DNA from: Streptococcus sanguinis
Lineage (GTDB): Bacteria; Bacillota; Bacilli; Lactobacillales; Streptococcaceae
NCBI RefSeq assembly: GCF_026781265.1
Contig: NZ_JAKUVC010000007.1
Span: 62,001-126,000 of the forward strand
DNA length: 64,000 nt
Reading direction: 5' to 3'
Shown here: one piece after another, positions 55,737 through 64,000 of the stretch
How the letters are laid out: each line of letters starts with the position of its first letter
Position numbering within the stretch: position 1 is the stretch's first letter
Notes under the pieces: model-generated
Told to the model about the DNA's origin: nothing
Seen by the model: the letters and a program-made list of their open reading frames with translations, nothing else
Database searches by the model: none
Position numbers and translations under genes: made by a program

Positions 55737-56906
55737 CTAGATTCTTGGAGCTATTCCGCTCTTTTCTTTGCTAAATCTTAGAACAAAGAGCGAGGTCAGA
55801 ATCATAGCCAGCCCCAAAACGCTGAAAATAAAGGCTGGAGCGTTGGAGAATCTCCCAATGAAGCTGAGGACAAAAGTAGTGGCCGTTGCTCCGATACTGC
55901 AGCCTAAAATCACGATAGAAGTGGCTTGATTGAGGAGGTGGGCGGAAATACGCTCTGACAGGGTGTAAAAAATGGTCGTCAGACCGACACTATAGACAAA
56001 GCCAGCGCTGATAGTAGCCAAGCTGAGTGACAATAGATTAGGTGAGAAGCCAATGATAATCTGAGTCAGGCCAAAAACCAGACCAGAAAGCATCAGAAGT
56101 TTATCTCTAAAAAGACGGGTCAAACTAGCAAAGCTGATGCCCGCTGCAATCCCAATCAACTGCATCAAGGAAAGAATCACGCCTGCAGTTTGGGCCGTCC
56201 CCATACCAGACTTCTCTACAATTCCCGGCACGCGCACATTGATGGCAATATAAGTCAGCACAATGACCCCCGCCACAAAGGCAAAAGCTAGACTCAGCTG
56301 CCAATCCTGCCGGCTTAGCTTGGGAGTCAATTCAGACTGCTCGTGCTGCTTTTCAGAGACCTTGTCATAAGGGACAAAAAGCAGATAAAGCGCTAAAACC
56401 ACTAGTCCGAAGGTATAGACGAGAAAGGCAGCCTGCCAGCCGAGAGGAAGAAGCCGACTGACGCCAAAAGTCAAGAGGGCTGTCCCGACTACTTCTGCTG
56501 ATCCCCTCAGTCCTAAAAGCCGGACGCGTTCCTGTCCCTTGTAGCGCTCGCTAACAATCGAGATAGCCTTGGCATTGAGCAGACCGATTCCCATCCCAAA
56601 GACAAGCCGAGAGGCAAACATAAGCCAGTAAGACTGATTAAGAAGAGGAAGAAGCCCGCAGAGCGAAAAGATCAGAAGTCCGCTCACAATCATCTGACGC
56701 TCTGTCAGGTATTTTTCAATGACCCTATTAAACAGCAACATCAGCATAATCCCAGCCGAAGGCAAAGAAACCAGAAGTTCTACCCAGCTTTCTGGAATCC
56801 CTTTATAAAAAGCAAACATGGCCGACTGGGCACTGGAAATCGAAAAAGCCGTAGTCAGAATCAAAGAAAGCGAGAGGATACTCACCTTTTCCATCAATTT
56901 TTTCAT
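55737..56906 (-). CDS. MFS transporter
   Basis: 389 residues and about 12 membrane segments. The motif between spans 2 and 3 is reduced (NRVIEKYLTERQMI), and GLRGSAEVVGTALLTFGV is a motif-C-like stretch, so drug or metabolite efflux is likely. It starts behind AAAGGA. It is first in an operon with rsuA. No closer assignment is possible from the sequence. Confidence 0.82.
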   Translation of the reverse strand: MKKLMEKVSILSLSLILTTAFSISSAQSAMFAFYKGIPESWVELLVSLPSAGIMLMLLFNRVIEKYLTERQMIVSGLLIFSLCGLLPLLNQSYWLMFASRLVFGMGIGLLNAKAISIVSERYKGQERVRLLGLRGSAEVVGTALLTFGVSRLLPLGWQAAFLVYTFGLVVLALYLLFVPYDKVSEKQHEQSELTPKLSRQDWQLSLAFAFVAGVIVLTYIAINVRVPGIVEKSGMGTAQTAGVILSLMQLIGIAAGISFASLTRLFRDKLLMLSGLVFGLTQIIIGFSPNLLSLSLATISAGFVYSVGLTTIFYTLSERISAHLLNQATSIVILGCSIGATATTFVLSFIGRFSNAPAFIFSVLGLAMILTSLFVLRFSKEKSGIAPRI

Positions 56907-57101
56907 TCTATTTTCCTTTAAAATTCACACTACCTCTATCATACAGTTTTTTGGGTCAAGACGCAATTTCTTTGTCAGGAATATTATGGGGCGCTGTCGC
57001 TCCATTCAAAAAGCAGGCACCAACAGCTATCCAAAAACCGCTCCCTCCTTTATTTCTGGCTTGTTTTATGTTATGATGAAGGATAGAAAAAGGAGAGAAT
57101 C

Positions 57102-57734
57102 ATGTCTATGAGTGAAAAAACATCTGTTATTGAACGATTAACCAAACCAGCCCATTTAATTGATATGAAGGACATTATCCGCGAGGGCAATCCGACCCTG
57201 CGCGCTATCGCTGAGGAAGTCAGCTTCCCTCTTTCTGACCAGGACATCATTCTGGGAGAGAAGATGATGCAATTTCTCAAGCATTCCCAGGATCCAGTCA
57301 TGGCGGAAAAAATGGGGCTTCGCGGCGGTGTTGGTCTAGCTGCTCCCCAGCTGGATATTTCCAAACGGCTCATCGCTGTTTTAGTTCCCAACCTTGACGA
57401 CGAAGAGGGTAATCCGCCTAAGGAAGCTTATAGTTTGCAAACACTGATGTACAATCCTAAGATTGTGGCCCATTCCGTTCAGGATGCGGCTTTAGCTGAT
57501 GGTGAAGGCTGCCTGTCAGTCGATCGAGAAGTACCTGGCTACGTGGTTCGTCATGCGCGAGTGACAGTGGATTACTTTGATAAGGACGGTCAAAAGCATC
57601 GTATCAAGCTCAAGGGCTATAATGCCATCGTTGTTCAACATGAAATCGACCATATCAACGGCATCATGTTCTACGACCGCATCAATGAAAAAGACCCGTT
57701 TGCAGTCAAAGACGGCATGTTAGTGATTGAGTAA
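57102..57734 (+). CDS. def: Peptide deformylase
   Basis: Removes the N-formyl group from new proteins. The 210 residues show all three motifs: GVGLAAPQ (I), EGCLS with the metal Cys (II) and QHEIDH with two metal His (III). The insertion between motifs I and II (about 95-115) marks the type II enzyme of Gram-positive bacteria. AAGGAGA precedes the ATG. It is followed by a strong terminator. Confidence 0.95.
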   Translation: MSMSEKTSVIERLTKPAHLIDMKDIIREGNPTLRAIAEEVSFPLSDQDIILGEKMMQFLKHSQDPVMAEKMGLRGGVGLAAPQLDISKRLIAVLVPNLDDEEGNPPKEAYSLQTLMYNPKIVAHSVQDAALADGEGCLSVDREVPGYVVRHARVTVDYFDKDGQKHRIKLKGYNAIVVQHEIDHINGIMFYDRINEKDPFAVKDGMLVIE

Positions 57735-57755
57735 ATAACTTGTATAACATTATCA

Positions 57756-57790
57756 AAAATACCTAGATAGAAACTATCTAGGTATTTTTT
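57756..57790. terminator. Bidirectional terminator after def
   Basis: AAATACCTAGATAG/CTATCTAGGTATTT stem with T run on the plus strand and a T-rich flank on the other. Confidence 0.88.
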
Positions 57791-57795
57791 CTATT

Positions 57796-58026
57796 CTAAC
57801 TATCCCGTCTCCAGAAAATAGCCAAGAGGATAACCGCTCCTAGCACTGATGGAACAATAGCTGTATCAGCAAGCATTGGTCCCCAGTTGCCAAAAAGAAA
57901 CTGACCGACCAAGGAACCAAACCAACCCAAGAGGATCTTTCCGATACAGCCCATGCGCTCCCCGCGGCTGGTAATAGCCCCGGCGATAAGGCCGATGATA
58001 AAACCGACAAACATACTACCAATCAT
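57796..58026 (-). CDS. GlsB/YeaQ/YmgE family stress response membrane protein
   Basis: 76 residues with three hydrophobic, glycine-rich segments (about 3-20, 28-46 and 52-71) and the family motif GFIIGLIAGAITSRGERMGCIGKILLGWFGSLVG. These small inner-membrane proteins are linked to general stress; no enzymatic function is shown. Convergent with def, 61 bases away. Confidence 0.88.
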   Translation of the reverse strand: MIGSMFVGFIIGLIAGAITSRGERMGCIGKILLGWFGSLVGQFLFGNWGPMLADTAIVPSVLGAVILLAIFWRRDS

Positions 58027-58120
58027 ATATTCCCCTTCTTTCTATATTTCTAGCAAGGCTTCTCAAGAAGCAAGTGGAAGCTGTCATTATGGAATGCGCC
58101 ATTTAAGGCAGCTCAAAATC

Positions 58121-59362
58121 TTAGATTGCCCAGTCTCCATTTCTAAAGATTGCTACGCGGCTGCCATCTTCACGGATACCCTCAATATCCATCTGGTTAG
58201 AGCCAATCATAAAGTCCACATGGACATCCGAGCGGTTGAGACCCGCTGCTTCCAGCTCTTCTTCGGAGAAATTCTCTCCGCCGACTACACTGGTCGCATA
58301 GGCTGCACCGATAGCTAAGTGGTTAGAAGCATTTTCATCAAAAAGAGTATTGAAGAAAGTAATGCCTGACTGAGAAATCGGACTAGGATCTGGTACCAAG
58401 GCACATTCACCTAAAGCACGCGCACCAGCATTTTCAAAGACAAGATCCTTCATAACCTGGTCGCCTTTTTCAGCAGTAATATCCACAATCTGACCATCCT
58501 TGAAGGTCACCTTGATGCCTTCGATGATGTTGCCATTGTAGCTGAGTGGCTTGGTGCTGGTCACATAACCTTCAGCTCGTCGGAAGTCCGGTGCTGTAAA
58601 GACCTCTTCTGTTGGCATGTTAGCAATGAAATACTCGCCTTGAGCGTTGAGACTGCCTGCCGACTCCCAGTGGTGGTTCTTGGGCAAGCCCAATGTTAAG
58701 TCAGTTCCCGGCGCTGTGTAGTGCAGAGCAGTGAATTGCTCTTCATTCAAAACTTTAGCCTTTGAACTGAGTTTTTCTTCATGGGCTTGCCAAGCGGCTA
58801 CTGGATCATCCTCATAGACACGGCAGGTTTTGAAAATCTGATCCCAAAGCAAGTCTACCGCTTCCTCATCGCTGGCAACATTTGGAAAGACCTTCTTAGC
58901 CCACTCTATACCGGCTGCTGCAGCGACTGTCCAGCTGACTTTATTGGATTGGGTTGCAATCCGCATCGGCTTCATAGCTATCCCCATAGCCTTAGCAGAA
59001 GCTGATAATTTCTCAGCATCCACGCCGTTCAAAACCCCTGGGTCAGATGAACGAACTCCCAAGCGACTAGCTTTCTTTTCAAGAAGGTAGTTCATCTCAG
59101 CCACCTTATAGTCTGGAACATTGTCCAAGCGCTCCATTGGCGCATGGAGAAATTTCTCCCGCGTACTCAAATAATCCGCCCACTGGACGATAACTTCATG
59201 AGCTCCCAGAGCATAGGCTTCCTTGACAATCAAGTGAGCCAGCTCACGCTGCTCCACATCAATATTGAGCGCCACTGTGTGATCCGGCTGCACATTGATA
59301 CCATTGGCAACCAATAGTTTAGCATATTTTTCTAAGTTTTCTTTAAAATTTGGCAGAACCAT
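58121..59362 (-). CDS. pepS: Aminopeptidase PepS (M29 family)
   Basis: 413-residue metallopeptidase that removes N-terminal residues from peptides in the cytoplasm. The M29 blocks are present: VQWADYLSTREKFLHAP, FNTLFDENASNHLAIGAAYA (with metal-binding Glu and His), and DFMIGSNQMDIEGI near the end. The length is normal. Its start follows GGAGAAG. It is in the same direction as polC and the 50-residue protein. Confidence 0.93.
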   Translation of the reverse strand: MVLPNFKENLEKYAKLLVANGINVQPDHTVALNIDVEQRELAHLIVKEAYALGAHEVIVQWADYLSTREKFLHAPMERLDNVPDYKVAEMNYLLEKKASRLGVRSSDPGVLNGVDAEKLSASAKAMGIAMKPMRIATQSNKVSWTVAAAAGIEWAKKVFPNVASDEEAVDLLWDQIFKTCRVYEDDPVAAWQAHEEKLSSKAKVLNEEQFTALHYTAPGTDLTLGLPKNHHWESAGSLNAQGEYFIANMPTEEVFTAPDFRRAEGYVTSTKPLSYNGNIIEGIKVTFKDGQIVDITAEKGDQVMKDLVFENAGARALGECALVPDPSPISQSGITFFNTLFDENASNHLAIGAAYATSVVGGENFSEEELEAAGLNRSDVHVDFMIGSNQMDIEGIREDGSRVAIFRNGDWAI

Positions 59363-59383
59363 GCTTCTTCTCCTTTTCTTTTG

Positions 59384-59536
59384 TTATTTCTCTTTAAACA
59401 GGGACAGTAGGCTAACCGCTGCCACAGTGCCGCAAATCAAAGCGGTCATTTTCAAAATCGTATCTGGATTAAGATCCAGCTGGTAATCAAATACCTTTTG
59501 CGCAGGCTTATCCTGAGCGGAAATGGTAAGTTTCAT
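59384..59536 (-). CDS. 50-residue small protein with one membrane segment
   Basis: Short frame between polC and pepS with a good ribosome binding site (AGAGG 5 bases before the ATG at 59536). The protein starts MKLTISAQDKPAQKVFDYQ, then has a hydrophobic helix (about 28-45) and ends in FKEK. It is 19 bases downstream of polC and 21 upstream of pepS, the tight spacing of real operon members. No family was recognised. Confidence 0.6.
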   Translation of the reverse strand: MKLTISAQDKPAQKVFDYQLDLNPDTILKMTALICGTVAAVSLLSLFKEK

Positions 59537-59555
59537 AAAAACCTCTTTCTATGTT

Positions 59556-62500
59556 TTAGAAAAACTCATCAAACAGACTCAACTGGTTATCTTCAGGCAT
59601 ATTGCCTAGAATTCCCATGTCGTCCATTTTTTCGACTAGGGTGCTAGAGAGGCCACCGCGTTTGCGGAGTTCTGTCTTGGAAAGAAATTCGCCTTCTTCC
59701 CGCGCTCTGACCACTTGGCGGGCAACATTGTCACCCAGACCGTCCATGGCAGAGAATGGTGGGATAAGGGTGTCCCCTTCGATGAGAAACTCAGTCGCGT
59801 GGCTCTTGTAAAGATCTAGCTTTCCGAATTTGAAGCCCCGCTCCAGCATTTCATTGACGATTTCCAAAGTCGTATAAAGATCAATTTCTACATTGGAGGC
59901 TTCGTTGTTCTTACGTTTCTCAGCGATTTCGTTCATCCGGCGCTTGACAGCATCAAGTCCGCCACTCATGGTCTTGATATCAAAGGCCTTGGCCCGGATG
60001 GAGAAATAAGCACAGTAGTAGTAAATCGGATGATGCACCTTGAAGTAGGCCACTCGCAGGGCCATCATAACGTAGGCCGCCGCATGGGCCTTGGGGAACA
60101 TATACTTGATTTTTCCGCAGGACTCGATGTACCATTCTGGCACATTGTTTTCCTTCATGGCTGCGATGTAGCCATTACGCTCTTCTTCAGAAATCTTCAG
60201 CCAAAGGCCCTTCCGCACACGCTCCATGATCGTAAAGGCCATCTTCGGATCCAAGCCCTTGTGCATGAGGTAAACCATGATATCGTCCCGACAGCCGATA
60301 ACCGTGGACAGGTCAGCAATCCCTTGCTTGATCAAGTCCTGAGCATTGCCTAGCCAAACGTCTGTACCGTGAGAGAGACCAGATAGCTGTAAGAGCTCGG
60401 CAAATGTCGTCGGATGGGTCTCATCAACCATACCCCGTACAAAGTTGGTCCCAAACTCCGGAATCCCCAGCATACCAGTCGGCGTGCCGATTTGCTCCTG
60501 AGTTACACCCAGAATGTCTGTCCCAGAAAAGAGGGCCATGACGCCAGCATCATCCATAGGAATGTCATTAGGATCAATGCCAGACAAGTCCTGAAGCTTC
60601 CGAATCATGGTCGGATCATCGTGTCCCAGAACGTCTAGCTTGAGGACATTTTCATCGATATCATGGAAGTTAAAGTGGGTGGTCTGCCACTCGGCTGTCA
60701 CATCGTCAGCTGGATATTGGACCGGTGTAAAGTCATAAACATCCATATAGTTAGGGATAACAACGATTCCACCTGGGTGTTGTCCAGTCGTCCGCTTGAC
60801 TCCAGCAGCTCCCTGCGCCAGACGCTCAACTTCTGCGTCTCGGTAGAACTTCCCGTAGTCGCGCTCATAGCCCTTGACAAATCCATAGGCCGTCTTAGCC
60901 GCAACGGTACCAACAGTACCAGCCCGAAAGGCATACTCCGCACCAAAGATATCCCGCACGTCCAAATGGGCGCTCGGCTGATCCTCTCCGGAGAAGTTCA
61001 AGTCAATATCGGGTACCTTATCCCCGTCAAATCCAAGGAAGGTCTCAAAAGGAATATCCTGACCGTTCTTGCTCAGCTTGTGGCCGCACTCTGGACAGTC
61101 CTTATCCGGCATATCAAAGCCAGAACCATAGGAGCCGTCCGTGATGAACTCGCTGTATTGGCATTTGCCACAGACATAGTGGGGCGACAGGGGATTAACC
61201 TCGGTAATTCCAATCATGGTCGCGACAAAGCTGGAACCGACTGACCCCCGCGAACCTACCAGATAGCCCCGCTCATTGGAGCGTTGCACCAGCATCTGCG
61301 AAGCCAGATAAATCACGGCAAAACCATTCCCCAAGATGGAGGTCAACTCTTTTTCAATCCGCAAGTCCACGATATCTGGCAGTGGATTACCATAAATCTC
61401 AAAAGCTTTTTGATAGGTCAGCTCAGCAACCGTCTCCTCGGCCTTGTCAATGAAAGGCGTATAGAGATCGCCCTTGACCACCTCTACCGGCTCAAAAGTC
61501 TCCGCTAGCTGATTCGGATTGATGATGACCAGCTTCTTAGCCAAATCCTCGCCTAGAAAGGCAAATTCGTCCAGCATCTCATTAGTGGTCCGGAAGTGAG
61601 CCTTAGGAAGTGGCGCCGGCTGGGCATTTTCACCGTGACCAATGGTCCGGTTAATCATGGCTCCCTGACCGAGACTCCGTACGATAATCTCCCGATAGAT
61701 TTCTTCTTCCGGCTCGATATAGTGGACGTTCCCTGTCGCAAGGACAGGCTTGCCCAAGCGATCTCCGACCTCAATCAGATTGCGAATTATGGTCTGCATT
61801 TCTTCCTGGTCCTTGATTTGCTCTTTGGCAATCAGAGGCTCATAGATAGCCGGCGGCATAACCTCGATAAAGTCATAATACTTGGCTACTTCGACAGCCG
61901 CATCCACCCCCTGAGAGACAACAGCATCATAGACTTCGCCATCTGAACAGGCTGAGCCCAGAATCAAGCCTTCACGATGGGCATCCAGCACAGTCCGTGG
62001 AATCCGCGGGACACCTTCAAAATACTTGGTATTGGACAAACTGACTAACTTGAAAATATTCTTGAGCCCCGTCTGATTTTTCACATAAATGGTCGCATGC
62101 TTGACCCGAGCTTTCTTGTAAGAATTCTCATCGACCAGATCCGTATTGAGATCCTTGAGATTGGTCACACCATGCTTTTCAGCCACATCCTTGATAAAGA
62201 TAAAGAGGAGACGGCCCGTCGCTTCCGCATCATAGTTGGCCATGTGGTGGTGCTCCAGAGCAATCTGGAAACGCTTGGTCAAAGGCCCCAAACCATGACG
62301 CTTGTACTCTGGATAGAGGTTGCGGGCAAATTCCAGCGTGTCAATGACTGGCTGAGTGATTTTCGGCAGGCCATGACGCTCATAGTTGACATTCATAAAG
62401 CCTACATCAAAGGTGGCATTATGGGCAACGAGGACGCTGTCCTGGCAAAATTCCTGAAATTCTTTCAGCACTTGCTCCAGGGGTTTGGCATTGCGGACAT

Positions 62501-63944
62501 GCTCATCTGTAATCCCAGTCAGATCCGTCGTAAAGGCCGACAGAGGATGGCCGGGATTGATAAATTCATCAAACTCTGCAATGATATTGCCCTTGTGCAT
62601 CTTGCTAGCAGCGACCTGAATCAAGTCATTGTAGACCGCCGAAAGTCCTGTTGTTTCCACGTCAAAGACTACATAGGTCGCATCACTCAACGCCATGTCC
62701 ACTTCATTGTAGACGATGGGCACCCGGTCTTCTACAATATTGGCCTCCATACCGTAAATCAGCTGGATACCAGCTTTCTTGGCAGCCTTGTAGCCATGGG
62801 GAAAGCTCTGCACATTGCCATGGTCGGTAATGGCGACAGCCTTATGACCCCACTTGGCCGCTGTTGCAACGATTTCCTCGACCTCAGGCAGGGCATCCAT
62901 AGTAGACATATTGGTATGAGCATGGAATTCAACCCGCTTCTGGCCCTCAGGCATCAAATCCTTGCGCTCATAGTGGGTAACAGCCTGCACATCCTGAACA
63001 TTCATGGTCAGGTCACGGGTGAAGTTGTTCATCTCCACATTTCCCCGCACGCGCAGCCAGGCACCTTTCTTAATCATGTCAAACTTCTTGGCTTCTTCTT
63101 CGTTTTTCATCCATTTCTGCATGGAGAAGCTGGAAGTATAGTCTGTCATCTTGAAATTGAGCAAGACTCGGCCAGTTCGAGTGACCTTCTGCTCCAGGTC
63201 AAAGACCATTCCCTCAAAGACCAGACGGTTTTCCTCAGTCTGAACTTCAATCATAGGGGTAATCTCTGCCTTGTCCAGCTTTGGTTTAACCGCAGCCTTG
63301 CGAGCTTGGAAGTCATAGGCTGGCTTTTCCTCTGGCGGCGGTGCCATCTGCTGCAGGGATTCCATGGCTTTGAGCGCTTCTTCATTGGCCGCCTGAACAA
63401 TCTTGTCATTCTCTACCTGGAAATTCTCCGCTTGTTGCTGGGTCAGCTCATCGCTGTGCTGAACCTTACAGGTCAGCTGAGGAAAGCCGTACTTGACCAG
63501 CTGCTGGCTGAGGTTGGGCAGATGATTCTTGCGAAAATGCTCCGTGTCAATGGTCGAAGCCCCCTCAATCAGCAGCTTGTCTCCATTCAAATGAACCTGT
63601 AAATCCTGATACAGACTTTTAAAGCCATGACTGGCACATGGACCTTCCTCAAAGGCCAGCTGGTAATAAGCCTGCAAGAGCTCATCCGATACCTGAGGAG
63701 CCTGACAGTGAATTTCAAAAATGGCCTGATTTCCCGTCTTAGAAAACTCTTGAGCTAAGCGCTTCTGCAATTCTCGAAAAATCTCAATGGGCAGAATATT
63801 CGCAAAAGAAAAATGAAACTCCCAGACTCGACTGACCTTGTGGACCAGAACCTTCTCAATTTCTGCATTCAAAAAGGCCTCTGAACTTCTCATTTCCAGT
63901 GGCATATCCAGCTGATTCATTAAAATTTCAAACTTGTTTGACAT
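59556..63944 (-). CDS. polC: DNA polymerase III alpha subunit, Gram-positive type (PolC)
   Basis: Main replicative polymerase of low-GC Gram-positives, complete with 1462 residues. Domains in order: N-terminal region, OB fold (about 235-330), PHP domain opened by [10 protein letters not shown] (about 341), an inserted DEDD 3'-5' exonuclease starting FDVETTGLS (about 426), zinc finger CGKCQY ... CPECGH, the polymerase core with [12 protein letters not shown] (about 976) and a C-terminal clamp-binding end (QLSLFDEFF). GAGGAAA precedes the start. The 50-residue gene and pepS lie downstream on the same strand. Confidence 0.98.
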   Translation of the reverse strand: MSNKFEILMNQLDMPLEMRSSEAFLNAEIEKVLVHKVSRVWEFHFSFANILPIEIFRELQKRLAQEFSKTGNQAIFEIHCQAPQVSDELLQAYYQLAFEEGPCASHGFKSLYQDLQVHLNGDKLLIEGASTIDTEHFRKNHLPNLSQQLVKYGFPQLTCKVQHSDELTQQQAENFQVENDKIVQAANEEALKAMESLQQMAPPPEEKPAYDFQARKAAVKPKLDKAEITPMIEVQTEENRLVFEGMVFDLEQKVTRTGRVLLNFKMTDYTSSFSMQKWMKNEEEAKKFDMIKKGAWLRVRGNVEMNNFTRDLTMNVQDVQAVTHYERKDLMPEGQKRVEFHAHTNMSTMDALPEVEEIVATAAKWGHKAVAITDHGNVQSFPHGYKAAKKAGIQLIYGMEANIVEDRVPIVYNEVDMALSDATYVVFDVETTGLSAVYNDLIQVAASKMHKGNIIAEFDEFINPGHPLSAFTTDLTGITDEHVRNAKPLEQVLKEFQEFCQDSVLVAHNATFDVGFMNVNYERHGLPKITQPVIDTLEFARNLYPEYKRHGLGPLTKRFQIALEHHHMANYDAEATGRLLFIFIKDVAEKHGVTNLKDLNTDLVDENSYKKARVKHATIYVKNQTGLKNIFKLVSLSNTKYFEGVPRIPRTVLDAHREGLILGSACSDGEVYDAVVSQGVDAAVEVAKYYDFIEVMPPAIYEPLIAKEQIKDQEEMQTIIRNLIEVGDRLGKPVLATGNVHYIEPEEEIYREIIVRSLGQGAMINRTIGHGENAQPAPLPKAHFRTTNEMLDEFAFLGEDLAKKLVIINPNQLAETFEPVEVVKGDLYTPFIDKAEETVAELTYQKAFEIYGNPLPDIVDLRIEKELTSILGNGFAVIYLASQMLVQRSNERGYLVGSRGSVGSSFVATMIGITEVNPLSPHYVCGKCQYSEFITDGSYGSGFDMPDKDCPECGHKLSKNGQDIPFETFLGFDGDKVPDIDLNFSGEDQPSAHLDVRDIFGAEYAFRAGTVGTVAAKTAYGFVKGYERDYGKFYRDAEVERLAQGAAGVKRTTGQHPGGIVVIPNYMDVYDFTPVQYPADDVTAEWQTTHFNFHDIDENVLKLDVLGHDDPTMIRKLQDLSGIDPNDIPMDDAGVMALFSGTDILGVTQEQIGTPTGMLGIPEFGTNFVRGMVDETHPTTFAELLQLSGLSHGTDVWLGNAQDLIKQGIADLSTVIGCRDDIMVYLMHKGLDPKMAFTIMERVRKGLWLKISEEERNGYIAAMKENNVPEWYIESCGKIKYMFPKAHAAAYVMMALRVAYFKVHHPIYYYCAYFSIRAKAFDIKTMSGGLDAVKRRMNEIAEKRKNNEASNVEIDLYTTLEIVNEMLERGFKFGKLDLYKSHATEFLIEGDTLIPPFSAMDGLGDNVARQVVRAREEGEFLSKTELRKRGGLSSTLVEKMDDMGILGNMPEDNQLSLFDEFF

Positions 63945-64000
63945 GATATTTCCTCGTACAGTAGTGACCCTATTTTACCATAAATCAGCACTTTTTTCGA

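Noticed and set aside
62097-63602. A 501-codon open frame on the plus strand, opposite polC
   Set aside because: It lies fully inside polC on the other strand, has no recognisable family or ribosome binding site, and its composition mirrors polC codons. Long antisense frames are expected opposite a gene with this codon bias.

Overview
This window looks like chromosomal DNA of a low-GC Gram-positive coccus of the genus Streptococcus, most likely the sanguinis/mitis side of the genus. The evidence is a YSIRK-type surface protein, three LPXTG proteins, a GrpE/DnaK/DnaJ cluster under CIRCE control, msmK, the cysE-cysS-mrnC-rlmB gene set, a surface fructanase, and AAGGAGG ribosome binding sites. 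The species is inferred from content and order, not from a database match. No rRNA, tRNA, CRISPR array or intact insertion sequence was found.

Layout. Positions 1-950 hold the 5' part of a YSIRK/LPXTG surface protein, probably a zinc metalloprotease of the IgA1 protease/Zmp type. Positions 1.2-7.4 kb hold the heat-shock cluster hrcA-grpE-dnaK-dnaJ (minus strand) with two CIRCE operators and a DJ-1/PfpI-like gene between dnaK and dnaJ. Its spacers carry several inverted and dispersed repeats. Positions 7.4-9.9 kb hold a four-gene PadR-DUF2812-ABC transporter operon with an operator inside a consensus promoter. Positions 10-15.2 kb carry an LD-carboxypeptidase, tandem histidine phosphatases, a membrane protein, and a UPF0210/ACT-domain pair. 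Positions 15.4-25 kb contain two very large sortase substrates, an M14 carboxypeptidase and the fructanase FruA, each with a cre-like site at its promoter. They flank a divergent MerR regulator/dehydrogenase pair.

Positions 25-35.5 kb are the most accessory part. A cation symporter/ATP-grasp operon is followed by an AT-rich module (lipoprotein, small basic membrane protein, DUF697-type GTPase) bounded by 35-bp direct repeats. Next is a malolactic fermentation locus (permease, malolactic enzyme, XRE and LysR regulators) lying exactly between a 51-bp remnant of the rpsI 3' end and the intact rpsI gene. This is the footprint expected of an island that integrated at the 3' end of rpsI.

Positions 34.6-47.4 kb are core genes: rpsI-rplM, degV-yacP-rlmB, then an insert with an aromatic-acid-exporter-like protein, msmK and a PucR/CdaR-type regulator, then mrnC-cysS, three small enzymes, cysE and pnp. 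Positions 47.9-64 kb carry an efflux pump, pepF, trxA, a YjdF-family gene whose leader can mask its own ribosome binding site, an alpha/beta hydrolase, rpsO, an RsuA-type synthase, an MFS pump, def, a GlsB-type stress protein, pepS, a 50-residue small protein and polC.

Together the region combines protein quality control, carbon-regulated surface degradation of polymers and peptides, malate use, multi-sugar transport and core information processing.
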